In this document: positions 1 to 6,701 of the stretch, piece by piece
How positions within the stretch are numbered: the first letter of the stretch is position 1
How the letters are laid out: each line of letters opens with the position of its first letter
Source: an uncultured Clostridium sp.
GTDB taxonomy: Bacteria; Bacillota; Clostridia; Lachnospirales; Lachnospiraceae
Reading direction: 5' to 3'
Assembly: GCA_900553925.1 (NCBI GenBank)
Contig: USFH01000084.1
Coordinates: 1 to 9,488, forward strand
Length of the DNA: 9,488 bases
The notes under the pieces: generated by a model
What the model was told of the DNA's origin: nothing
Seen by the model: only the letters and a program-made list of their open reading frames with translations
Databases searched by the model: none
Position numbers and translations under genes: made by a program

Positions 1-972
1 TTTTTTCTCCTCGTCTGTTTTTTGTGCCGGCACCAATTCTATCTGATCCGACGATATCACACGTTTCGTCATAAGAAAACGAACCAGTCTTGCGAGAATT
101 TTATATAACAGATATATTCCAATCGCAATCAGGCACACATATAATACCGGCATCAGCATCTGACCGATTGAATGCATACGCTCCGGCATATTTCCATCTG
201 CATTGTCATCATAATCACTTGCACCCGGATCTCCGTTCTTAAACCAGCGTCCAATAAACTCAAAAATTGCACCGAATAACATTGCTACGATCCGTATGAC
301 CGCAAGCATCGCATCCCATACCAAAGCAACCAGCTTCTGAAATCCCAGCAATTCTCCAAGGCCTAACCCAAGTATTAAAACTATGATAATAGCGCCGACC
401 ATAATAGTATTCACGGACAGTATCTGCCGCAACGGCATCTTTGATACATGGCACGCAGCGTCCAGATAATGCTCCATTCCGTCTGTGTATACAATTGCCA
501 GATACAGCAGCAGCAAAACAAGCGTTGTAATATATGCATAGATCTGCAATCCCGGCTGCTCCAGATGCCCGCCGACCAGATACGCAGCCAGACAAAATAA
601 AAATGAAGGCCACGGTAATTCATTTTCCCCGCTATCCCCACTCTCATTTGTCTTTTTTCGTACGCCTGATATAGATGCAAAGAAAAGATAACACGGAATG
701 ATAAAATATACCCATTGCAGTTCTCTCGAGATCGGCAGCAGATAAATCGGAAGCCGCATCAGTAAATGCCCCACAAGCAGCACCAGGTAATTTCCCGCTT
801 TTGCTCGCAGAATATACGATATCACGAACCAAACTCCCGTAACCGGAATCAGGTAAAAGTGCGGTGCCTGCTTTGTAAATACCACTTCCACAAATGCAAA
901 TGCCAGACTACAGCAAGTCCATTCATAGAGAAGATGAAGCAGCGTTGTTATCTGCAGCAGTTTATACTTCAT
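1..972 (-). CDS. Multi-pass membrane protein of a MoxR/DUF58 operon (3' end cut by window edge)
   Basis: I do not recognise this family. The frame opens at an ATG (972-970) and stays open for 324 codons to the window edge, so the C-terminus is missing. The visible protein is mostly hydrophobic, with about eight or nine candidate membrane segments (roughly residues 5-32, 39-56, 60-80, 87-103, 121-137, 144-163, 188-210, 213-240, 270-300). Polar loops lie near 104-120 and 246-268 (acidic, with DYDDNADG), and a charged stretch rich in K, E and D starts at about 301. A GGAGG site sits 9 nt before the ATG, inside the end of the DUF58 gene, and the two genes overlap by 11 bp, so translational coupling is likely. 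MoxR-DUF58 operons often carry a transglutaminase-core membrane protein at this position. No transglutaminase Cys-His-Asp core is visible in the part present, so that function is not claimed. Confidence 0.85.
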   Translation of the reverse strand, partial: MKYKLLQITTLLHLLYEWTCCSLAFAFVEVVFTKQAPHFYLIPVTGVWFVISYILRAKAGNYLVLLVGHLLMRLPIYLLPISRELQWVYFIIPCYLFFASISGVRKKTNESGDSGENELPWPSFLFCLAAYLVGGHLEQPGLQIYAYITTLVLLLLYLAIVYTDGMEHYLDAACHVSKMPLRQILSVNTIMVGAIIIVLILGLGLGELLGFQKLVALVWDAMLAVIRIVAMLFGAIFEFIGRWFKNGDPGASDYDDNADGNMPERMHSIGQMLMPVLYVCLIAIGIYLLYKILARLVRFLMTKRVISSDQIELVPAQKTDEEKK

Positions 973-2083
973 TCCACTTCACCTCCACCCCATGCATGTA
1001 ATTTCTCCAGTTTTCTTTATCCTGAATATCATAGTAAGGCACCAGCATCTGCACTGCCATATGATTTTTCTGCATATAATCCAGCTTTACAAGCAGATCA
1101 TCCTTATAGTATGGCGAGATAACCACATAAGTCACTGTCTCCTCCATATGCGAAAGCTCATCATTTACAATGTTCATAAAACGATATATTCCTGCATTTT
1201 CCATAATTCGAGCCAGATATTTATCTATCGTAACTCCATGTTCCATAGACATCCCTGCTTCCACACGTTCACAATCACCCGTTGTCTGGTCAATACCGTT
1301 CGACAGGATCTCAACAGAAACTTTATTTTTCAAAAAATACTCAGCCACAGTTCCCGCCATACGGATACTCATCTCCTGAAGATTCTCCGTTTTTCCCATC
1401 ATATTCGTCTCCAGATTAAGCAGAATCCGCACACGCTGTTCCGATGTATATCCATACATATTAACCATAAGCTGTGCCGTTTTTGCTGTCGCTTTCCAGT
1501 TGACCTTCCCTATCGTATCGCCATACGCATACTCCCGGATTCCACGAAATGTGTAGGGATCTTCCATACGGTTTCTACGGGTTTCAAGTTCCCCAAGAAG
1601 ATGCGTGCAAAACATCGACAGTTCCGGCGTATAAACCCGTTCCGGAAGCACATATATCCATGCATTGCCACTTTTACTGTACGCAAAATTCGTTGTCATA
1701 AAAAAATCACGTGCGATTACATTCAGATTCGGAATCCCGTACAATCCACGCTTTGATGTCTGAAACGGCAGCGTTCTTGTGATCTTTCGATAACCAAGCA
1801 CAGAAAACACATCGTTTCTGTAATAACTATCCGTCACAACCGTATTCTCTGTATCTTTGAACTGAAATGAACGATCTGCCGAGAACTTGACATGGAACAC
1901 CGGCAACGGCAGAAGCTTGCCGTTGTAGATAACTTCCGTCAGTGCACTTGCATCCCCTTCCCGCACACATGTATCCACAAATGAAATTGTCACATCGAGA
2001 TTCCGGTTCCACCATTTTGCATACAGACGTTTCTGTACAATATAAACCAGACTCGCAATTACAAGTGCAACAATCAGATTCAC
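962..2083 (-). CDS. DUF58 domain protein, membrane-anchored
   Basis: DUF58 proteins are partners of MoxR-type ATPases; their biochemical role is poorly defined. An N-terminal hydrophobic segment (about residues 2-17) is followed by a beta-rich region. The signature block lies at about 180-202 and reads REYAYGD, then VNWKATAK, the hallmark of the family. Many DUF58 proteins have a vWA-like metal site of the DxSxS type after this block. Here the corresponding strand reads ILLNLETN, so the metal-binding residues look lost. I chose the GTG at 2083-2081 (373 residues). It lies 10 nt after GGAGG (2094-2098) and overlaps the moxR stop as GTGA. An in-frame TTG three codons upstream (2092) is only 1 nt from that site and is unlikely to be used. 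The gene overlaps the next membrane protein gene by 11 bp. Confidence 0.9.
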   Translation of the reverse strand: MNLIVALVIASLVYIVQKRLYAKWWNRNLDVTISFVDTCVREGDASALTEVIYNGKLLPLPVFHVKFSADRSFQFKDTENTVVTDSYYRNDVFSVLGYRKITRTLPFQTSKRGLYGIPNLNVIARDFFMTTNFAYSKSGNAWIYVLPERVYTPELSMFCTHLLGELETRRNRMEDPYTFRGIREYAYGDTIGKVNWKATAKTAQLMVNMYGYTSEQRVRILLNLETNMMGKTENLQEMSIRMAGTVAEYFLKNKVSVEILSNGIDQTTGDCERVEAGMSMEHGVTIDKYLARIMENAGIYRFMNIVNDELSHMEETVTYVVISPYYKDDLLVKLDYMQKNHMAVQMLVPYYDIQDKENWRNYMHGVEVKWNEV

Positions 2084-3024
2084 TGTTTCCAATCCTCCAC
2101 CGGAACTTCGACCATTGCTACGATCTTTTGTACCCGTTCATGGTTATCCTTCGCGCTTCCATAAGTCATCAGACGATGTGCCAGCACACATGGTGCAAGC
2201 TGTTTCACGTCATCCGGTATCACATACGTTCTTCCCTGCATCGCTGCATGGCACTGGGAGGCACGGACAAGCGTCAGCATCGCGCGCGTGCTGACCTCTG
2301 TCATGACTTCCTGATCCATGCCGATCTCCTCCACGATCCGAACGATGTATTCCCGGATACACGGATGTACATTTACTGTTCTTGCAGCCTCCCGCATCTG
2401 TAAAATCTGCTCTGCTGTACAGACCGGCTTCAGCGAAAGAAGCGGATGCTCCCCCATGAAGGTTTCCATCACGCGCAGCTTTGCCTGCGTGTCAAGCTGT
2501 CCCATCGAAAGCTTCATCATGAAACGGTCAACCTGTGCTTCCGGGAGCGGGTAAGTACCGGTTGTCTCGATTGGATTCTCCGTTGCAATTACGAGGAACG
2601 GTTCTGCAAGCGGCAATGTCTCTCCATCGATCGTCACCTGTTTTTCTTCCATCGCCTCGAGCAGACTTGCCTGTGTCCGTGGCGTCGCACGGTTGATCTC
2701 ATCGGCGAGCAGGACATTTGTAAATACCGGCCCTCTCACCAGATGAAACTCGCCATCCTTCTGGCTGTACACATTTAACCCCGTAATATCACTCGGCATC
2801 AGATCCGGTGTAAACTGCACACGTTTCTGTTCTACATCCAGCAATCTTGCAAATGTCTTGGCAAGTGTCGTCTTTCCACTCCCCGGGCGATCTTCTAAGA
2901 GTACATGTCCACCTGCAAGCAATGCTACCAGAAGCTTCTCAACAACCGCCTCTCCGGCTACTACGACTTTCGATGCTTCTGCGACCACACTTCGTGTTAT
3001 TTTCTGCACCTCTGTAACTTCCAT
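2080..3024 (-). CDS. MoxR-family AAA+ ATPase
   Basis: This is an AAA+ ATPase of the MoxR group, thought to act as a chaperone-like remodeller for proteins encoded beside it. All core motifs are visible in the 314-residue product. Walker A is EDRPGSGKT (44-52) and Walker B is VLLADEINR (104-112, D108 and E109). Sensor 1 is ATENP (147-151), followed by the typical LPEAQVDRF (160-168) and a sensor-2 arginine in VSTRAM (R247). The Asp in place of the first Walker A Gly is common in MoxR proteins. The start is the ATG at 3024-3022, which has AGGAGG at 3029-3034. An in-frame TTG at 3042 lies upstream of that site and should be ignored. The stop overlaps the DUF58 start by 4 bp. It is the first gene of its operon, behind a candidate promoter at 3086-3114. 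Confidence 0.95.
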   Translation of the reverse strand: MEVTEVQKITRSVVAEASKVVVAGEAVVEKLLVALLAGGHVLLEDRPGSGKTTLAKTFARLLDVEQKRVQFTPDLMPSDITGLNVYSQKDGEFHLVRGPVFTNVLLADEINRATPRTQASLLEAMEEKQVTIDGETLPLAEPFLVIATENPIETTGTYPLPEAQVDRFMMKLSMGQLDTQAKLRVMETFMGEHPLLSLKPVCTAEQILQMREAARTVNVHPCIREYIVRIVEEIGMDQEVMTEVSTRAMLTLVRASQCHAAMQGRTYVIPDDVKQLAPCVLAHRLMTYGSAKDNHERVQKIVAMVEVPVEDWKQ

Positions 3025-3085
3025 ACTTCCTCCTGTTTTCAATGTATCTCTAACTTATTTCTACGTATAATCCATAATTAAATAT

Positions 3086-3114
3086 ATTTTAGCATAATCT
3101 TGCAAAAATGGAAA
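3086..3114 (-). promoter_or_regulatory. Candidate sigma-A promoter for the moxR operon
   Basis: Read leftward, TTTCCA (3114-3109, four of six matches to TTGACA) and TAAAAT (3091-3086, five of six matches to TATAAT) are separated by exactly 17 nt. A TG one base before the -10 makes it an extended -10. The region is AT-rich and lies about 60 bp before the moxR ATG. Judged by eye only. Confidence 0.5.
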
Positions 3115-3118
3115 TTTT

Positions 3119-3149
3119 TTTACACGTTTTAAGCAATCTATGATATAGT
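3119..3149 (+). promoter_or_regulatory. Candidate promoter for the C11 protease gene
   Basis: TTTACA (3119-3124, five of six matches to TTGACA) is followed by two possible -10 boxes: TATGAT at 3139-3144 (14 nt spacer) and TATAGT at 3144-3149 (19 nt spacer). Neither spacing is ideal, so the exact boxes are uncertain. A start about 20-30 nt before the protease ATG is plausible. The -35 adjoins the moxR -35 (3109-3114), so the two divergent promoters are almost back to back. Confidence 0.3.
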
Positions 3150-3177
3150 TGATTTATCATATTTCGGGAGGTTTCCT

Positions 3178-5604
3178 ATGAATTGTAAAGCATGCGGACA
3201 TGCATTAAATCAATATGGCATCTGTCCGGTCTGCGGATGGCAGGACCCATCGTATGGCGGGCAGCAGATACAATATCAGCAACAACCATATGGCGGACAG
3301 CAGACGTACAGCGGGCAACAGCCGTATATTGGTCAGCAGGGGGACAATCTGCAACAACCGTATAATAATCAACAGACATACAACGGACAGCAGATGTACT
3401 ACCAGCAACAACCGTATGGTGGACAGCCGGGGTACAACCAGCAACAACCGTATGGCAGGCAGCCGGGGTACAATCAGCAGCCATATAATAATCAGCAGAT
3501 CTACAGCGGGCAGCCGGCGCAACCCAAGACTTCACCGGCATCCACTCCGAACAAACAAGGGAAAAAGAAATGGCCACTCTTTGCAGGAATCGGAGGACTT
3601 GCAGTTGTTCTTGCTATCGGTATCACGCTTATCGTCCGCAATCGTCCGGTCAAGGATTTAACCAACGACGATCCGGATATCACAACCAATCAGACAACCA
3701 CGCACACAACGACAGAGACTGCAACTACGGAGCATCCACAGGGGGCGGCTGGAACGAAAACGATCATGATCTATATGGTCGGCTCTGATCTCGAAAGTGA
3801 ACACGGTGCGGCTTCAACCGATATTAAGGAGATGCTTGATTCCGGATTTGACGACACTTCGATGAATGTACTTCTCTACACAGGCGGATGTTCCAACTGG
3901 AAGGATGGCGATATCCCGGAGAATTCCAATACAACTTTCCTGATAAAAGATGGAAAGCTTGAGCAATTAGAATCATCCTCTGCCTCGAACATGGGCAATC
4001 CGGATACACTTTCCGAATTCTTAAATTACGGTTATACGAATTATCCGGCTGAGACCTATGGAGTCATCTTATGGAATCACGGTGGTGGTGCATTCTTCGG
4101 ATACGGCTATGACGAGACAACAAACGACAGCCTGACCTTGAATGAACTTTCTGATGCATTTGCGAATTCACCGTTCCATGATGACAACAAGCTGGAATTT
4201 ATCGGTTTTGATGCCTGTCTTATGGCGAACATCGAAACTGCGCACACGCTGACACCATATGCAAATTACATGATCGCATCACAGGAATCAGAACCCGGTT
4301 CCGGCTGGTACTATGACTTTTTGAAGGATATTGCTTCCCTGCAGTCCGGAAAAGAAATCGGAACCGCAATCGTGGATTCCTATATGGATGAGACGAGCGA
4401 CTATATAAGCAGCATACCGTTTGCATATTGCCCGATCTGTCTCTCCGTTATGGATCTGAGTCAGACTGACGCAGTCGAAACTGCTTTGAACGACCTTTTC
4501 GCGAAGGTTGGGGAAGATTTCAGTGAGGCAACCTACTCCAAGTATTCCTCCCTCCGGAAAAACTCCAAGGAAATCGCTGCAGATTTTTCTTATGCGGAAG
4601 GCTCCTACGATGTTGTTGACCTGATGGATTATACCAAGCATCTGCAGGCTGTATTTCAACCGGAAGCACTTGCTTTAGCGGGTGCATTGGATTCATTCAT
4701 TGTGTATTCCGATGCAAATGAAGATAAGATATCCGGCGTCTCCATCTACCATCCGTACTATACAAAGGAACACGCCTCCCAGCTTATTCCTATGTATCAG
4801 ACATTTGATTTTGCCGAAAATTACACTTCCTACATCGCAAGATTCGCAGGAATGCTGACCGACACCGATGCATTCGCTGTCGCATGGGATCCCGATTCCC
4901 TTGTTCCGGTTTTGAATGATGATGCTTCGTTCTCTGTCACATTGCAGGAGGATCAGAAAGCTGCACTTCAGAATGCATATTTTATAATCTCCAAGAAAGA
5001 TCCGGAGAATCCGGAGCTTTACGATATGGTTGCATTAAGCTCGGCAGTAACGGACGATGGAACCGGCATGCTCACAGCTGATTTTGACGGACAGATTACA
5101 TATATGCAGAACGACACGACTTCGGAGATGTACGAGCTTATGTATACCGTACAGGAAAAGACAGATACCTATACCCGTTACCTGCTCTCAAGTATTCTAT
5201 ACAACGACGATATCGAGGGTGACGATGCAGTCTATGCCTACTTCGTATTGGAGGTCACCGCAGAGCATCCGGAAGGTCAGATCCTAGGAGTCTATCCGAT
5301 TGATAATTATATTCAGACCGAAGGAAATGAGATCTTCCCTGACCGGTACGAAATCGATATTAACGATTATGAAAATGTTGCTTTTGGATATTTCAGTCAC
5401 AAATATACCTCTACCGAGGATTTAACGAACCTGAACGAGACCGACTGGGCAGACCTGACAATCAATTACAACTATTTCCCAATATCAGAAGGCTTCCATC
5501 CTGTACGCGGCGATCTGATCGCGGGCGAGGAATATTATGGTATGTTTATCTTCGAGGATAATCAGGGAAACCGGCATTGTTCAAGTCTGGTACAGATACA
5601 GTAA
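3178..5604 (+). CDS. Membrane-anchored C11 (clostripain-family) cysteine protease with N-terminal zinc ribbon
   Basis: The 808-residue product has a clear modular layout. A zinc ribbon is formed by C3, C6, C16 and C19. Residues 26-116 are a repetitive Q/Y/G/N/P-rich linker. A KKK-flanked transmembrane helix follows at about 132-154, then a Thr-rich stalk (about 157-192). The peptidase C11 domain begins at about 194 with KTIMIYMVGSDLES. The catalytic dyad is visible as H301 in WNHGGG and C347 in FDACLMA. D345, two residues before the cysteine, matches the aspartate that gives clostripain relatives Arg/Lys specificity. The C-terminal 250 or so residues are not recognised. The basic residues before the helix suggest the ribbon and linker stay in the cytoplasm and the protease faces outside (inference). 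No sorting motif is seen. GGGAGG lies 6 nt before the ATG. Substrate is unknown. Confidence 0.95.
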   Translation: MNCKACGHALNQYGICPVCGWQDPSYGGQQIQYQQQPYGGQQTYSGQQPYIGQQGDNLQQPYNNQQTYNGQQMYYQQQPYGGQPGYNQQQPYGRQPGYNQQPYNNQQIYSGQPAQPKTSPASTPNKQGKKKWPLFAGIGGLAVVLAIGITLIVRNRPVKDLTNDDPDITTNQTTTHTTTETATTEHPQGAAGTKTIMIYMVGSDLESEHGAASTDIKEMLDSGFDDTSMNVLLYTGGCSNWKDGDIPENSNTTFLIKDGKLEQLESSSASNMGNPDTLSEFLNYGYTNYPAETYGVILWNHGGGAFFGYGYDETTNDSLTLNELSDAFANSPFHDDNKLEFIGFDACLMANIETAHTLTPYANYMIASQESEPGSGWYYDFLKDIASLQSGKEIGTAIVDSYMDETSDYISSIPFAYCPICLSVMDLSQTDAVETALNDLFAKVGEDFSEATYSKYSSLRKNSKEIAADFSYAEGSYDVVDLMDYTKHLQAVFQPEALALAGALDSFIVYSDANEDKISGVSIYHPYYTKEHASQLIPMYQTFDFAENYTSYIARFAGMLTDTDAFAVAWDPDSLVPVLNDDASFSVTLQEDQKAALQNAYFIISKKDPENPELYDMVALSSAVTDDGTGMLTADFDGQITYMQNDTTSEMYELMYTVQEKTDTYTRYLLSSILYNDDIEGDDAVYAYFVLEVTAEHPEGQILGVYPIDNYIQTEGNEIFPDRYEIDINDYENVAFGYFSHKYTSTEDLTNLNETDWADLTINYNYFPISEGFHPVRGDLIAGEEYYGMFIFEDNQGNRHCSSLVQIQ
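3253..3525 (+). repeat. Low-complexity Q/Y/G/N repeat region in the C11 protease gene
   Basis: About 273 bp encode irregular repeats of units such as QQPYGGQ, QQTYSGQ, QQPYNNQ and QPGYNQ (residues 26-116). The most recent-looking unit is a tandem 36 bp duplication, 3403-3438 and 3439-3474, which differs at only four positions and encodes QQQPYGGQPGYN then QQQPYGRQPGYN. CAG and CAA codons dominate. The region is a likely site of replication slippage and length variation between strains. Confidence 0.9.
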
Positions 5605-5634
5605 TCACTTACTATATCATCGGCTCGATAAACA

Positions 5635-5670
5635 TAAGCCGTCATATAGGAATTCCCACATGACGGCTTA
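5635..5670. terminator. Inverted repeat after the C11 protease gene, possible accessory terminator
   Basis: Perfect 11 bp arms, TAAGCCGTCAT at 5635-5645 and ATGACGGCTTA at 5660-5670, enclose a 14 nt loop that contains the palindrome GGAATTCC. It lies 30 nt after the protease stop codon. No T-run follows on either strand, so it may be an RNA-stabilising hairpin rather than a terminator in its own right. Confidence 0.5.
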
Positions 5671-5674
5671 ATGC

Positions 5675-5711
5675 ACAAAAATGCGTCAGCTTAAGGCTGG
5701 CGCATTTTTGT
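5675..5711. terminator. Bidirectional rho-independent terminator between convergent genes
   Basis: Arms 5675-5690 and 5696-5711 pair over 16 bp around the 5 nt loop TTAAG. The core is GC-rich with A-runs on the left and T-runs on the right, the usual form of a terminator serving both directions. Read rightward, the only irregular pair (5686/5700) is a U-G wobble. Read leftward it becomes a C/A mismatch, so the structure is slightly better for the protease transcript. The right arm also encodes the last residues of the convergent gene, and that gene's TAA lies in the loop. Confidence 0.85.
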
Positions 5712-6578
5712 ATATTCTCTTCGATCTGCCGAGGAATAAGAAGCTGTGCTTCCGGATTCCCGGTCATATTTATCCTTCAGTCTGTCAATATCCGATTTCG
5801 CGCCATGCATGTCATAGCGTGGCAGGGAGAAGGAATATCCGTTATCTGCAAGGAATCGATGTGCGATTGAAAATGTAATATCATCGAAGTTCGTCATGAA
5901 CCGCTGGTTGATTTCCCTGACGCAGCTCTCTACACTCTCATACTTTCCCGGATCGATCTCCGCAAATATCTGATAAAATGTATCGAGACAGATACTTCTC
6001 TGACTCTCAAAATCCGATGTCACGTTCTGCACCGGAAATGCATGCAGGTATGCTCTTAGCCATGCGGAATCTCCACGATACCACTGTGCAATCGTGTCGT
6101 ATTTCTGATCCATGTCTAAGATCTCCCGCTCCCAGCAGTTTGACATATAGGATGCATCAACGATCCGGTTGATCTCTTCTTCTGTCAGATACAGATCATA
6201 TTTCTGATTAAATTTTTGAACAATTTTTCTTCGCTTTGGTACTGCTCTTGTCAGTCCTGTTACCGTGGTTCCTTTATTTTCCGAAGGCTGACTGTAATGC
6301 TGCTTATAGTAGCTGTAATCATCCTGTTTTGCTTTTGCTTTTCCTTTGGATGATCTTGCGATCAACCAGACAACAAGCCAGATTGGAGCTCCAAAAAAAG
6401 CGATTACAATCGAAACTGCCAAAAGCCCACCAAACAGGGAGCTAAAACCAGACAGGCCACCAAACAAAATACAGATTGCAATCACCCAGCCAAGCTTGTT
6501 ATGCAACTTACTGTATATCTTCGGATTGTTTCTGCCATAGATGCCATACCAGATGAAAAAAATAATTATAAGTGGCAT
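5691..6578 (-). CDS. Unrecognised membrane protein with soluble C-terminal domain
   Basis: I do not recognise the family. The 295-residue protein starts with a short hydrophobic stretch (about residues 2-15). A hydrophobic block at about 30-75 is long enough for two membrane helices, with GGLSGFSSLFGG between them. A lysine-rich junction follows (SSKGKAKAK, about 77-84), then a polar linker with several tyrosines and glutamines. Residues from about 115 to 255 form a soluble, probably helical, cytoplasmic domain, with KFNQKYDLYLTEEEINRIVD near 122-141. The tail after 260 is charged and likely disordered. The ATG at 6578 has AAAGGAG four bases upstream. It sits downstream of yebC, from which it is separated by a terminator. 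The stop codon lies in the loop of the shared terminator at 5675-5711. Function is unknown. Confidence 0.85.
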   Translation of the reverse strand: MPLIIIFFIWYGIYGRNNPKIYSKLHNKLGWVIAICILFGGLSGFSSLFGGLLAVSIVIAFFGAPIWLVVWLIARSSKGKAKAKQDDYSYYKQHYSQPSENKGTTVTGLTRAVPKRRKIVQKFNQKYDLYLTEEEINRIVDASYMSNCWEREILDMDQKYDTIAQWYRGDSAWLRAYLHAFPVQNVTSDFESQRSICLDTFYQIFAEIDPGKYESVESCVREINQRFMTNFDDITFSIAHRFLADNGYSFSLPRYDMHGAKSDIDRLKDKYDRESGSTASYSSADRREYTKMRQP

Positions 6579-6593
6579 GTTTCTCCTTTACTT

Positions 6594-6653
6594 ATCCTTC
6601 TTGCCGGCTCCGCTGTTAAGAATGATTTCTATCATCCCTCTTGCCGGCTCCGC
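6594..6653. repeat. Pair of 20 bp direct repeats in the yebC downstream spacer
   Basis: Copies at 6594-6613 and 6634-6653 match at 19 of 20 positions (T at 6598, C at 6638) and share TTGCCGGCTCCGC. They are spaced 40 bp apart. The second copy can fold with its flank (6640-6660) as CTTGC/GCAAG plus an inner GGC/GCC around a 3 nt loop. A related CTTGCCAGC lies on the opposite strand inside the adjacent terminator (6688-6680). Role unknown. Confidence 0.75.
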
Positions 6654-6659
6654 CTGCAA
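6631..6659 (-). promoter_or_regulatory. Weak candidate promoter for the membrane protein gene at 5691-6578
   Basis: Read leftward, TTGCAG (6659-6654) and GATGAT (6636-6631) are 17 nt apart. The -10 has four of six consensus bases and the -35 only the TTG. The spacer is almost exactly the second copy of the 20 bp repeat. A promoter is expected here because a terminator separates this gene from yebC, but these boxes are weak. Confidence 0.25.
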
Positions 6660-6672
6660 GAAAGGTCTTCGT

Positions 6673-6701
6673 AAAAAAATGCTGGCAAGCCGCATTTTTT
6701 T
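6673..6701 (-). terminator. Rho-independent terminator at the end of the nnr-mazF-CBS-yebC run
   Basis: Read leftward, seven A and TGC (6701-6692) pair with GCA and seven T (6682-6673), 10 bp in all. An inner GG/CC around CTTG gives a bulged extension. The T-run at the 3' side is seven long. The hairpin begins within the yebC TAA (6702-6700). Confidence 0.75.

Noticed and set aside
260..832. Three short minus-strand frames at the left end
   Set aside because: They overlap the continuous 324-codon frame from 972, which has a good ribosome binding site and a coherent membrane-protein composition. They are out-of-frame shadows.
992..1756. Plus-strand frame of 254 codons
   Set aside because: It is opposite the DUF58 gene, has a His/Ile-rich composition typical of antisense translation, and shows no motif or ribosome binding site.
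2080..3042. Longer starts for moxR (TTG 3042) and DUF58 (TTG 2092)
   Set aside because: Each lies upstream of, or almost touching, the Shine-Dalgarno sequence that serves the start chosen.
3253..3525. CRISPR-like array
   Set aside because: The repeats are degenerate, in frame and without unique spacers of constant length. They encode a protein linker.
3176..3577. Long minus-strand open frames (105 and 133 codons) opposite the protease repeats
   Set aside because: They are by-products of the Q/Y/G repeat codons on the other strand. They give repetitive Leu- or Val/Ala/Thr-rich sequences, have no ribosome binding site, and lie inside a convincing gene.
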